From NCBI GenBank assembly GCA_965267475.1, contig OZ254079.1:3691955-3755954 (forward strand): a stretch of DNA of 64,000 bases, read 5' to 3'. This document shows, piece after piece, positions 7,515 through 15,273 of the stretch. Source of the DNA: JBCBKU01 sp965267475 (lineage in GTDB: Bacteria > Pseudomonadota > Alphaproteobacteria > Rhodobacterales > Rhodobacteraceae). Within the stretch, counting starts at the first letter, position 1. Every line of letters starts with the position of its first letter. The notes beneath the pieces were generated by a model. It had not been told where the DNA came from, did no database searches, and saw nothing but the letters and a program-made list of their open reading frames with translations. The position numbers were made by a program, and so were the translations under genes.

Positions 7515-8843
7515 TCATGCCGGGTCGGCCGCCCGCTCCAGCGCCGGGTACCGCAATCCAAGCGTGACGCCCCGGGCCACGAACCAGATCAGCATCGCGA
7601 TCCAAAGCCCGTGATTGCCGAAGGGCGGCACCAGGGCCAGCACCGCAATCCCATAGATGACACCCGACACCGCCATCATGTTCCGCATGTCCCGCGTCCG
7701 TGTGGCCCCGATGAAGATCCCGTCCAGCATCCAGGCCGCCGCCCCCGCCACGGGCGCGAGGATCATATAGATCAGATAGATCCGCGCCTCGTCCCGGACA
7801 TCTTGCGCCGTGGTCATCCGGTCGATGGCCCAGTCGCCGAAGACCGTGAAAAACACCATCAACACCAGACCCACGCCGACGGACCAGATCCCGGTCATGA
7901 TCGCTGCGCGCCGGAGCCGCGCCCGGGCCTTGGCGCCCATCGCCTGCCCCACCAGGGTTTCTGCCGCGATGGCAAACCCGTCCATCGCGAAAGCTGTGGT
8001 GATCAGAAACTGGTACAGGATCTGGTTGGCGGCCAACTGCGTGTTTCCGAGTTTCGAGCCATAGAAGATAAAGGACACGAAGCCGATTTGCAGAATGACC
8101 GACCGCAACACGATATCGGTGTTCACGGACGCCATATTCCTCAGCCGGTCGCGGTCGAAGACCCGGGGCCAGTTCAGCCAATGGGGGCGCCGAAACGCGC
8201 CCCGGCACATCCAAAGCCCAAGACCCAGCCCGGTATACTCCGCGATGAACGTGGCAAAGGCCACGCCCTGGACCCCCCAGCCCAGGCCCAGAACGAACCA
8301 GAGGTTCAGCCCGATATTCAACCCGTTCATCGAAAGCTGGATCCACAGGATGTCCCTTGTCCGTTCATCCGCGATCAGCCATCCCGTGATGCCATACAAG
8401 CCAATCGCCGCCGGGGCCGCGAAGATCCGGACGGTCATGTAGTCCCGCGTCAGGGCCTCGACCTCGGGCGTTGCGGGCGAAACCAGGAATGCCCCCCAGA
8501 ACAAAAGCGGCTGCAAAAGGATCAGCCCAAGCCCCGCGACACCTGCAATCATCAATGCGCGGGTCAGCATGACATCGGTTTCCACCGCATCGCCCGCCCC
8601 GATGGCCTGGCTGGTCAACCCGACCGTTCCCATGCGGAGAAACCCGAAAAACCAGTAAAGCGCTCCGATGATAATCGAACCCATGCCGACCGCGCCGATC
8701 AGAACCGCTTGCCCCAACTGCCCGATCACGCCCGTGTCGAACACGCCCAGGATGGCGACCGAGGCGTTGGTCAGAACAATGGGGATCGCGATCTTCAGAA
8801 CGCGTGTATGTGTCAGGGGGCCTTGTGTCGCCTCAGTCTTCAT
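7515..8843 (-). CDS. MATE-family efflux transporter (DinF-like)
   Basis: The 442-residue protein is strongly hydrophobic, with about 12 membrane segments in two homologous halves. It begins with the amphipathic THTRVLKIAIPIVLTNASVA segment of MATE proteins. Proteins of this family expel drugs or metabolites in exchange for H+ or Na+. The DinF/NorM-like subgroup is suggested by the overall pattern, but the substrate is unknown. Its start lies 11 bases inside the end of the upstream thioesterase gene, and AAGGC precedes the ATG at 8843. This makes it the last gene of a three-gene leftward operon with two hotdog thioesterases. Confidence 0.9.
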   Translation of the reverse strand: MKTEATQGPLTHTRVLKIAIPIVLTNASVAILGVFDTGVIGQLGQAVLIGAVGMGSIIIGALYWFFGFLRMGTVGLTSQAIGAGDAVETDVMLTRALMIAGVAGLGLILLQPLLFWGAFLVSPATPEVEALTRDYMTVRIFAAPAAIGLYGITGWLIADERTRDILWIQLSMNGLNIGLNLWFVLGLGWGVQGVAFATFIAEYTGLGLGLWMCRGAFRRPHWLNWPRVFDRDRLRNMASVNTDIVLRSVILQIGFVSFIFYGSKLGNTQLAANQILYQFLITTAFAMDGFAIAAETLVGQAMGAKARARLRRAAIMTGIWSVGVGLVLMVFFTVFGDWAIDRMTTAQDVRDEARIYLIYMILAPVAGAAAWMLDGIFIGATRTRDMRNMMAVSGVIYGIAVLALVPPFGNHGLWIAMLIWFVARGVTLGLRYPALERAADPA

Positions 8844-9336
8844 TGCGCCTTGGCATCAGGAAATGCCCGGTTGCCTGCGCCATGGGTCGGCTTCGATTGT
8901 CCTGCCAAGCCTCCACGAAGACGCTCGCATAGCGGCGGCCCGAGCGATTGACACGCGCCCGCGCATAGACATCGCGGGGCAAGCCGGATCGCAGATAGTC
9001 TACTGTAAAATCAATGGTTTTCGGGAACCGAGACAGCTGGTCGGCGTCGGGTGAGGTCCGGCCAGCCTCAAGATCTTCCCAAAGAATGGACCAACTCAAC
9101 TGGACCATCCCTGCCACTTCCAGAAAGGCCGCTGTAACCCCGCCATGCAGCGCCGGAAGAAGCGGGTTCCCGATCAGCTTTTCGTCGAAATCCAGGATCG
9201 CGGTCAGTTCGTCGCCGCGCCGATCAAACCGTATGCCGAGGTAATTCGCGTAAGGGATCGAGCCCGCCAGCCGGTGAAGCGCCGCATCTCGGCGCTGTTT
9301 GACGGCCTGCACCGGTTCGGGCCGTTTCGCGCTCAT
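8833..9336 (-). CDS. PaaI-type hotdog thioesterase
   Basis: The 167-residue protein has the hotdog-fold signature LLPALHGGVTAAFLEVAGMV, in which the HGG turn and the downstream acidic residue form the thioesterase site. A PKTIDFTVDYLRSG strand follows and then RANVNRSG-like strands of the acyl-CoA pocket. The substrate is probably an acyl- or aryl-CoA. Its ATG overlaps the stop of the next gene upstream by 4 bases (ATGA), so the two thioesterases are translated together. They differ enough in sequence that a recent tandem duplication is unlikely. Confidence 0.85.
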   Translation of the reverse strand: MSAKRPEPVQAVKQRRDAALHRLAGSIPYANYLGIRFDRRGDELTAILDFDEKLIGNPLLPALHGGVTAAFLEVAGMVQLSWSILWEDLEAGRTSPDADQLSRFPKTIDFTVDYLRSGLPRDVYARARVNRSGRRYASVFVEAWQDNRSRPMAQATGHFLMPRRNED

Positions 9337-9770
9337 GTGCCCGACCCCTTGGCCGAGGACACTGTGAAGGCACCCGCCGCCGTTGCAACAGGGGGGCTTT
9401 CCTGATCGTCCACCGCCACCGCGCGAACAAAGGCCACTGATCGGGTGATGTGAAAGACCGACGCCTTCGCGCGAATGGTCTGGCCCGGCGTCGCAGGCCG
9501 CATATAGTCGATCCGAAGATCCAACGTTGCTGTGACCGATGGCGAAGACGGGTGGCTCATCACTGCCGCGCCGCCGCAGGTATCCATCAAGGTCGACACG
9601 GCCCCGCCGTGCATTACGCCGGTCTCGGGATCGCCAATGAAACGCTCATCATAGGGCATCGAGATCTCGGCCTCGCCATCGCCAATGGACAAAAGCGTCA
9701 TAGCCAAAGCCCGCGAATGCGGGATCGCCTCAATAAACTGGCGGGCTAGCTTGGCTTTCCGGTCGTCCAT
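9333..9770 (-). CDS. PaaI-type hotdog thioesterase, second copy
   Basis: The protein (145 residues) carries the same fold: ETGVMHGGAVSTLMDTCGGA is the catalytic turn with its downstream Asp, followed by TATLDLRIDYMRPATPG. This is the classic PaaI arrangement for hydrolysing CoA thioesters. The ATG at 9770 has an AGGAGG site at ideal distance; an ATG seven codons upstream has none. It starts the operon thioesterase-thioesterase-MATE. Proximity to the beta-oxidation run on the other strand suggests removal of stalled acyl-CoAs, which is inference. Confidence 0.88.
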   Translation of the reverse strand: MDDRKAKLARQFIEAIPHSRALAMTLLSIGDGEAEISMPYDERFIGDPETGVMHGGAVSTLMDTCGGAAVMSHPSSPSVTATLDLRIDYMRPATPGQTIRAKASVFHITRSVAFVRAVAVDDQESPPVATAAGAFTVSSAKGSGT

Positions 9771-9891
9771 GGCGCCTCCTGACCGCCCCATCTATCCGAT
9801 TGAACCGCTCTGACCTGCAAGCGTATTCTCGCCACCCGCTGATTGCGCGCAGCCCCGCGCCTGGGCTAGATTCCATTCAGGGAGGAGCGGG

Positions 9892-10269
9892 ATGTCCGAC
9901 GATCGTCTGTCATTCAAAGAGATGTGCGCGAAGTTCGATGTGACGCCGCGGACGTTGCGGTATTACGAATACATCGAGCTTCTTTCGCCCGAGCGCGAAG
10001 GGCGCAGCCGCTTTTACACCTCTCGCGAAGTGGCGCGCATGACCCTGATCCTCAGGGGGCGCAGATGGGGTTTTAGCCTGGAAGAGATCCGGCAATGGCT
10101 GGAAATGCGCGACCAAGAAGGCGACCGCGCGCAGCTTCAGGGTTTCATCGAAATGGCGGATCGTCAGCTTGGCGTTCTGGCCGAGCAGCAGGCGCAGCTT
10201 AAGGAAACCATCGCCGAACTTGAAGAGATGCGGGGCCAGGTGGCCGGAGAACTCAGCACGAAATCGTGA
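9892..10269 (+). CDS. MerR-family transcriptional regulator
   Basis: The 125-residue protein has the MerR DNA-binding domain: SFKEMCAKFDVTPRTLRYYE (helix-turn-helix), then SRFYTSREVARMTLILRGRR (wing) and GFSLEEIRQWLEM. A dimerising coiled coil fills the rest (about residues 80-120). No C-terminal metal-binding cysteines are present, as in the LiuR-like regulators of acyl-CoA degradation in proteobacteria. A GGGAGGAG site precedes the ATG. It lies beside a paralogue (10394-10795) and upstream of the fatty-acid oxidation run, which it probably controls. Confidence 0.9.
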   Translation: MSDDRLSFKEMCAKFDVTPRTLRYYEYIELLSPEREGRSRFYTSREVARMTLILRGRRWGFSLEEIRQWLEMRDQEGDRAQLQGFIEMADRQLGVLAEQQAQLKETIAELEEMRGQVAGELSTKS

Positions 10270-10285
10270 ATATTGGGGGCGTCTG

Positions 10286-10339
10286 ACCAAAGTGACGCAA
10301 CGTTTGGTTGACGCACACGTCAACTTCGATTGAATCGAA
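10286..10339. promoter_or_regulatory. cluster of palindromes between the two merR genes
   Basis: Three dyads lie in 54 bases. ACCAAA (10286-10291) is inverted as TTTGGT (10303-10308). TTGACGCACACGTCAA (10308-10323) has perfect 6-base arms around CACA, and TTCGATTGAATCGAA (10325-10339) has perfect 7-base arms around one G. The middle one resembles the ACGT-centred dyads reported for LiuR-type MerR regulators, which makes it the best operator candidate for one or both neighbouring regulators. Confidence 0.6.
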
Positions 10340-10393
10340 TCTTATGTTTCGTCAGTCACCCGCCCCAATGACGATGACAGGAGCGCCCGGACC

Positions 10394-10795
10394 ATGACGA
10401 CCGAGCAGATGACAATCCGCGAAATGTGCGACGCCTTTGGTGTCACGCCACGAACCTTGCGGTTTTACGAAGCCAAGGAACTTTTGTTCCCGATCCGCGA
10501 CGGCCAGAAGCGGCTGTTCACGAAGCGGGACCGGGCGCGGTTGAAGTTGATCCTGCGCGGCAAGCGCTTCGGCTATAGTTTGGAAGAGATCCGCCAGCTT
10601 TTGGACCTCTACGACCTGGACGATCAGCAACTCACTCAGCTGACCCGCACCTATGAGGTCGGCAAGACCCATCTGGCCGAGATGATCGCGCGCCGGGACG
10701 AGTTGAACGAGGCGATCGCCGATTTCACACAGCAGCTCAAATGGGGGGAAGAGATGATCCACACCCTCAAGAACCCCGCAAAGGCCGCAGAATAA
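10394..10795 (+). CDS. MerR-family transcriptional regulator, tandem paralogue
   Basis: The 133-residue protein repeats the layout of the preceding regulator: TIREMCDAFGVTPRTLRFYE, KRLFTKRDRARLKLILRGKR, GYSLEEIRQLLDLYD, then a coiled coil from about residue 70. The two share most of the DNA-binding domain, so they arose by duplication and may bind related sites. It has no ligand-binding domain or metal cysteines beyond the coiled coil. The acyl-CoA dehydrogenase starts 21 bases downstream on the same strand, so this copy is probably the first gene of the beta-oxidation transcript and self-regulated from the palindromes upstream. Confidence 0.9.
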   Translation: MTTEQMTIREMCDAFGVTPRTLRFYEAKELLFPIRDGQKRLFTKRDRARLKLILRGKRFGYSLEEIRQLLDLYDLDDQQLTQLTRTYEVGKTHLAEMIARRDELNEAIADFTQQLKWGEEMIHTLKNPAKAAE

Positions 10796-10816
10796 TCCCA
10801 GCAAAAGGACCCGCCC

Positions 10817-12592
10817 ATGCCAAGTTACGCCGCGCCGACCAAGGATATGGCCTTCGTCTTGCACGAGGTGCTGAAGGTTTCTGAAAGCGATACCCCTGGG
10901 TACTCGGAACTAGAGGCCGATTTTACCTCGGCGGTTCTGGAAGAAGCGGGCAAACTGGCATCGGATGTTCTGCAACCCCTGAACGCCTCGGGCGATCAGG
11001 AAGGCTGCACGTTCGAAAATGGCGTGGTGCGGACCCCGGCGGGCTTCAAGGACGCCTTTGAGGCCATGAAGGAAGGCGGCTGGAACGGGCTGGATCTGCC
11101 GGAACAATATGGCGGTCAGGGCATGCCCTATCTGTTGGGGACGGCTGTGGGCGAGATCTTCGTCTCGGCCAACATGGCCTTCAACATGTATCAGGGCCTG
11201 ACCCATGGCGCGATCTCAGCGATCTTGGCCCATGGCACGGACGCGCAAAAAGACACCTATGTCCCGAAGATGACGGCCCTTGAATGGACCGGAACGATGA
11301 ACCTGACCGAACCCCATGCAGGCACGGATTTGGGCATCATGCGCACCAAGGCCGAACCACAGGATGACGGATCATACGCGATCACAGGCCAGAAGATCTT
11401 CATCTCGGCGGGCGATCATGACATGGCCGAAAACGTCATCCATCTGGTTCTGGCCAAGGCGCCTGGCGGGGGCGAGGGTACGAAGGGGATTTCGCTGTTC
11501 ATCGTGCCCAAGTTCCTCGTGAACGATGACGGGTCGCTCGGCGCCCGGAACGGCGTTTCGGTCGGCAAGATCGAAGAGAAAATGGGCATCCACGGCAACG
11601 CCACTTGTGTCATGAACTATGACGGCGCGACGGGGTACCTGATTGGCGATCTGCACAAGGGCATGCGCGCCATGTTCACCATGATGAACGAAGCGCGGCT
11701 GGGTGTGGGGCTGCAAGGCTATGCGCAGGCGGAAGCCGCCTATCAGAACGCGTTGATCTATGCCAAAGACAGGCTTCAGGGCCGCGATGTCACGGGCGTC
11801 AAGAACCCCGAAGGTAATGCCGATCCGATCATCGTGCATCCGGATGTCCGCCGGAACCTTATGGACCAGAAAAGCTTTGTCGAAGGCGCGCGGGCCTTCA
11901 CGTTCTGGGGCGCCGAGATGATCGACCGCGCGCATCTGGCCGAAGACGCCGATGCGGAAGGGATGATCTCGCTTTTGACCCCGGTTCTGAAGGGTTTCCT
12001 GACGGATAAGGGCTTCGAAGCCGCCGTCAACGCGCAACAGGTCTATGGCGGCCATGGCTATATCGAGGAATGGGGCATGTCGCAGTTTGCGCGCGATGCC
12101 CGGATCGCCATGATCTATGAAGGCGCCAACGGCGTGCAGGCGCTGGACCTCGTGGGCCGGAAACTGGCACAGGACGGCGGCAAACATGTCATGGCCTTCT
12201 TTGAGATGGTGAAAAGCTTCTGCAAGGACAATGGCGATAGCCCCTTGGCGGCTGACTTCATCGAACCGCTGAAAAACGCGTCAAAAGACCTGCAAGCCGC
12301 GGGCATGTTCTTCATGCAAAACGGTATGAAGAACCCGAATGCCGCGCTGGCGGGGTCTTACGACTTCATGCACCTATTCGGCCATGTCTGCCTGGGTCTG
12401 ATGTGGGCCAAGATGGGCCTGGCGGCGCAAGCCGCGCTGGATGGCGGCGCTTCGGACAAAGAGTTCTATGAAACCAAGCTCGCCACAGGCCGCTACTACA
12501 TGGCGCGCCAGCTTCCGGCGACGTCCATGCACCTTGCACGGATCCAGTCGGGCGCGGACCCCGTCATGACACTTGCGGCGGAGAGCTTCTGA
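10817..12592 (+). CDS. acyl-CoA dehydrogenase (about 590-residue class, DmdC/FadE-like)
   Basis: This FAD enzyme catalyses the first, alpha-beta-desaturating step on an acyl-CoA. The 591-residue length, with an extra C-terminal domain beyond the usual 380-residue core, marks the class that includes medium/long-chain FadE-type enzymes and DmdC of the dimethylsulfoniopropionate demethylation pathway. Seen are TGTMNLTEPHAGTDLG (FAD/substrate loop), QVYGGHGYIEEWGMSQFARD and IYEGANGVQALDLVGRK, where the Glu is the expected catalytic base. Because thiolase and FadJ genes follow, general fatty-acid oxidation is more likely than DMSP use, but sequence reading alone cannot exclude DmdC. An AAAGGA site precedes the ATG. 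Confidence 0.9.
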   Translation: MPSYAAPTKDMAFVLHEVLKVSESDTPGYSELEADFTSAVLEEAGKLASDVLQPLNASGDQEGCTFENGVVRTPAGFKDAFEAMKEGGWNGLDLPEQYGGQGMPYLLGTAVGEIFVSANMAFNMYQGLTHGAISAILAHGTDAQKDTYVPKMTALEWTGTMNLTEPHAGTDLGIMRTKAEPQDDGSYAITGQKIFISAGDHDMAENVIHLVLAKAPGGGEGTKGISLFIVPKFLVNDDGSLGARNGVSVGKIEEKMGIHGNATCVMNYDGATGYLIGDLHKGMRAMFTMMNEARLGVGLQGYAQAEAAYQNALIYAKDRLQGRDVTGVKNPEGNADPIIVHPDVRRNLMDQKSFVEGARAFTFWGAEMIDRAHLAEDADAEGMISLLTPVLKGFLTDKGFEAAVNAQQVYGGHGYIEEWGMSQFARDARIAMIYEGANGVQALDLVGRKLAQDGGKHVMAFFEMVKSFCKDNGDSPLAADFIEPLKNASKDLQAAGMFFMQNGMKNPNAALAGSYDFMHLFGHVCLGLMWAKMGLAAQAALDGGASDKEFYETKLATGRYYMARQLPATSMHLARIQSGADPVMTLAAESF

Positions 12593-12804
12593 TGCCGAAA
12601 CGCCTGCGCCTGACACGTCGCCCCAACATCGCCATGACCGAAGATGGCTTCCGCCGCCTCCGCCGCTTCGCCGCCGAGGCAGGGCTGGACGAAGGCGAAG
12701 CGCTCAGCTTCCTGTTTGAGAACTTCGACAGCGTGATGGACGAAGACAACCTGACCCACCGGCTCCGGATCTTCAATTCCGAGCTGGAAGCGCGCAAAAA
12801 GTGA
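12592..12804 (+). CDS. small basic protein, possibly ribbon-helix-helix-like
   Basis: The 70-residue protein starts within the stop of the acyl-CoA dehydrogenase (TGATG), so it is translationally coupled. The N-terminal RLRLTRRPNIAMTEDGFRRL could be a beta strand followed by a helix, and EGEALSFLFENFDSVMDED a second helix. That order resembles ribbon-helix-helix DNA-binding proteins, but I do not recognise a family. Codon use matches its neighbours, so I take it as a real gene. Its place in the beta-oxidation run is the only clue to function. Confidence 0.7.
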   Translation: MPKRLRLTRRPNIAMTEDGFRRLRRFAAEAGLDEGEALSFLFENFDSVMDEDNLTHRLRIFNSELEARKK

Positions 12805-12841
12805 CCCCCATCGCCCTGACGGTTCGGTTGGGGCGGCGGGG

Positions 12842-12895
12842 CCCCAAAGCGGCGAAGCCGCGCCTGGGGAGACAAAAAATGACGCCGAAGGCGTC
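12842..12895. repeat. pair of short hairpins (REP-like)
   Basis: GCGGC-GAA-GCCGC (12849-12861), flanked by CCCC and GGGG, and GACGCC-GAA-GGCGTC (12881-12895) lie in the 112-base gap before the GST gene. Both have a GAA loop. They may be dispersed repetitive hairpins or processing and attenuation sites inside the operon; no T tract follows either. Confidence 0.45.
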
Positions 12896-12916
12896 GCAAT
12901 GTGAAAGCGGCCTGCC

Positions 12917-13564
12917 ATGATCCAACTCCACTGCTTCGGTGAATCCGGGAATGCCTATAAGGCCGCGCTTGCGCTTGAAATGGCGGGACTCGACTGGGAA
13001 CCGGTCTTCATCGACTTCTTCAACGGCGCCGCACGCACGCCGGAATACCGGGAAAACCTGAACCCCATGGGCGAAGCGCCGGTCATGGTCGATGGCGACA
13101 TCCGCCTGACCCAATCCGGCGTCATTCAGCAATACGTCACCGACAAGACGGGTAAGCTCGGCGGCGCGCCGGAAGACAAATACGAAGTGCTGCGCTGGGT
13201 CCTTTGGGACAATCACAAACTGTCCTCGCAGGCTGGTGTCACGCGCTTCCTTCTGAATTTCCTGCCCGAAGACAAGCGCCCGGCCGAGGCGATCGCCTTC
13301 CTGCAAGGCCGCTTGCAAGCCGCCTATGCGGTCCTGAACGCCCATCTCGACGGGCGCGACTGGATCGTGGGCAACGGACCGACCATGGCCGATATCTCTT
13401 GCTGCGGTTATCTCTACTATCCCGAACCTTTCGGGTTTGCCCGCACCGACTGGCCGCATATCGACGCCTGGCTTGCCCGGCTTGCCAAGCAACCCGGCTG
13501 GAAACACCCCTATGACCTCATGTTCGCGCCCACCATGGGCACTGACGAAAGGAACGCCCGATGA
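12917..13564 (+). CDS. glutathione S-transferase family protein
   Basis: The 215-residue protein has the thioredoxin-like N-terminal domain, with the conserved cis-proline and gamma-glutamyl site in NPMGEAPVMVDGDIRLTQSG, and an all-helical C-terminal domain ending GPTMADISCCGYLYYPEPFG. Length and layout are those of a normal bacterial GST. The substrate is unknown. Its stop overlaps the thiolase start (ATGA), so it belongs to the beta-oxidation operon, where it might detoxify reactive enones or peroxides; this is inference. Confidence 0.88.
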   Translation: MIQLHCFGESGNAYKAALALEMAGLDWEPVFIDFFNGAARTPEYRENLNPMGEAPVMVDGDIRLTQSGVIQQYVTDKTGKLGGAPEDKYEVLRWVLWDNHKLSSQAGVTRFLLNFLPEDKRPAEAIAFLQGRLQAAYAVLNAHLDGRDWIVGNGPTMADISCCGYLYYPEPFGFARTDWPHIDAWLARLAKQPGWKHPYDLMFAPTMGTDERNAR

Positions 13565-14772
13565 CCGACGCCTATATCTATGACGCGATCCGCAGCCCCC
13601 GTGGCAAAGGCCGCAAGGATGGCAGCCTGCACGAAGTCACCGCGGTGCGCCTTTCGGCGGAAATCCTGAACGCGCTGAAGGATCGCAACAACCTGGACGG
13701 CCATGCGGTCGAAGACGTGATTTGGGGCAATGTCACCCAGGTCGCCGAACAGGGCGGTTGCCTTGCGCGAACCGCCGTGCTCGCCTCGGACCTCGACGAG
13801 AAGATCCCGGGCCTTGCCATCAACCGCTTCTGTGCATCCGGGCTTGAGGCCGTGAACCTTGCCGCGAACCAGGTCAAAGGCGGCGCGGGCCAGGCTTACA
13901 TCGCGGGCGGTGTCGAGATGATGGGCCGCGTGCCCATGGGCTCGGACGGGGCAGCCATTGCCGTCGACCCGACTGTCGCAATGGAGACCTATTTCGTCCC
14001 ACAAGGCATTTCGGCCGATATCATCGCCACCGAATACGGGTTTTCCCGCGACGACGCCGATGCTTTCGCGGTCGAATCCCAGAAACGCGCTGCCGCCGCG
14101 TGGGAAGATGGCCGGTTCTCGAAATCCGTGGTTCCGATCAAGGACCAGAACGGCCTGACGATCCTGGATCATGACGAATACATGCGCCCAGGCACGGACA
14201 TGCAGGCGCTTGGTGCGTTGAACGCGTCCTTCCAGGCAATGGGCGAAGCAATGCCTGGCTTCGACAAGGTCGCACTGATGAAATATCCGCATCTTGAGCG
14301 GATCAATCACATCCACCATGCGGGCAATTCGTCCGGCATCGTGGATGGCGCTGCGGGCGTTCTGATCGGGACGAAGGAATTCGGTGAGGCCAACGGGATT
14401 AAACCCCGCGCGCGGATCCGCGCCACGGCCAAGATCGGCACCGATCCGACGATCATGCTAACCGGACCTGTCCCGGTCACCGAAAAGATCCTGGCCGATC
14501 ACGGCATGGAGATCGGCGATATCGACCTGTTCGAGGTGAACGAGGCGTTTTCGTCCGTCGTCCTGCGCTTCATGCAGGCTTTCGATGTTGATCATGACAA
14601 GCTGAACGTAAATGGCGGGTCGATCGCCATGGGCCACCCGCTTGGGGCCACCGGCGCCATGATCCTGGGCACGCTGATCGATGAGATGGAGCGCGCTGAC
14701 AAGGAAACCGGCCTGGCCACGCTTTGCGTCGCCTCGGGCATGGGTGCTGCCACGATCATTGAGCGGGTGTGA
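13561..14772 (+). CDS. acetyl-CoA acyltransferase (thiolase, FadA/FadI type)
   Basis: Thiolase cleaves 3-ketoacyl-CoA with CoA to acetyl-CoA and a shortened acyl-CoA, the last step of beta-oxidation. The 403-residue protein has the nucleophile in NRFCASGLEAVNLAA, the His in NGGSIAMGHPLGATGA and the second Cys in CVASGMGAA. It is the partner of the hydratase/dehydrogenase gene 500 bases downstream. The ATG overlaps the GST stop by 4 bases. It could also act in the reverse direction, but its neighbours favour degradation. Confidence 0.93.
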   Translation: MTDAYIYDAIRSPRGKGRKDGSLHEVTAVRLSAEILNALKDRNNLDGHAVEDVIWGNVTQVAEQGGCLARTAVLASDLDEKIPGLAINRFCASGLEAVNLAANQVKGGAGQAYIAGGVEMMGRVPMGSDGAAIAVDPTVAMETYFVPQGISADIIATEYGFSRDDADAFAVESQKRAAAAWEDGRFSKSVVPIKDQNGLTILDHDEYMRPGTDMQALGALNASFQAMGEAMPGFDKVALMKYPHLERINHIHHAGNSSGIVDGAAGVLIGTKEFGEANGIKPRARIRATAKIGTDPTIMLTGPVPVTEKILADHGMEIGDIDLFEVNEAFSSVVLRFMQAFDVDHDKLNVNGGSIAMGHPLGATGAMILGTLIDEMERADKETGLATLCVASGMGAATIIERV

Positions 14773-14777
14773 CGCCC

Positions 14778-15257
14778 ATGCCCAAGATCGACATGAGTGA
14801 CATCCCGGTCCGCACCGGATCAGGCTATCCGGGCAAGCTGGCCGAGAAGGTGGCGGGCCGGTCGCAAAAGGCGCTTGGCCGTCACGCGGGCCTAACCCAG
14901 TTCGGCGCGAACCTTGTGACGCTGGCGCCCGGTGCGCTGTCATCGCTGCGCCATTGGCACGAAGAACAGGACGAATTCCTTGTGGTCCTGTCCGGGACGC
15001 TTACGCTTGTTGAAGACGACGGCCCGACCGAGCTTGCCCCCGGCGATTGTGCGGCCTTTCCGGCGGGCGCGGCCAATGGCCACCATTTGGTCAATAACAG
15101 CGACGCACCCGGCAGCTTCGTGGTTGTCGGCACGCACACACCGACCGAGATCGCCCATTACAGTGACGTCGACATGATGGTCACAGTCGAAGACGGCGTA
15201 TTTTCATTCACCCGCCGCGACGGCAGCCCCGTCGTGGATGCGGACGATCCATCCTGA
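14778..15257 (+). CDS. cupin-domain protein
   Basis: The protein (about 159 residues) is a single cupin barrel, with metal ligands in SLRHWHEEQDEFLVVLSGTL (first cupin motif) and PAGAANGHHLVN (second motif). No enzymatic function can be assigned. A GTG at 14769 overlapping the thiolase stop (GTGA) is an alternative start, three codons earlier; I prefer the ATG at 14778. It sits between thiolase and fadJ and should be co-transcribed with them. Confidence 0.82.
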   Translation: MPKIDMSDIPVRTGSGYPGKLAEKVAGRSQKALGRHAGLTQFGANLVTLAPGALSSLRHWHEEQDEFLVVLSGTLTLVEDDGPTELAPGDCAAFPAGAANGHHLVNNSDAPGSFVVVGTHTPTEIAHYSDVDMMVTVEDGVFSFTRRDGSPVVDADDPS

Positions 15258-15273
15258 ACGAAGCGAGGCTTTC

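Noticed and set aside
7611..8951. 446-codon open frame antisense to the MATE gene
   Set aside because: Sequence is low-complexity in His, Pro, Asp and Arg and mirrors membrane helices on the other strand.
10817..12592. naming the acyl-CoA dehydrogenase dmdC (DMSP pathway)
   Set aside because: Same size class, but thiolase and FadJ genes follow and no dmdB or dmdD homologue is adjacent; substrate cannot be settled by reading.
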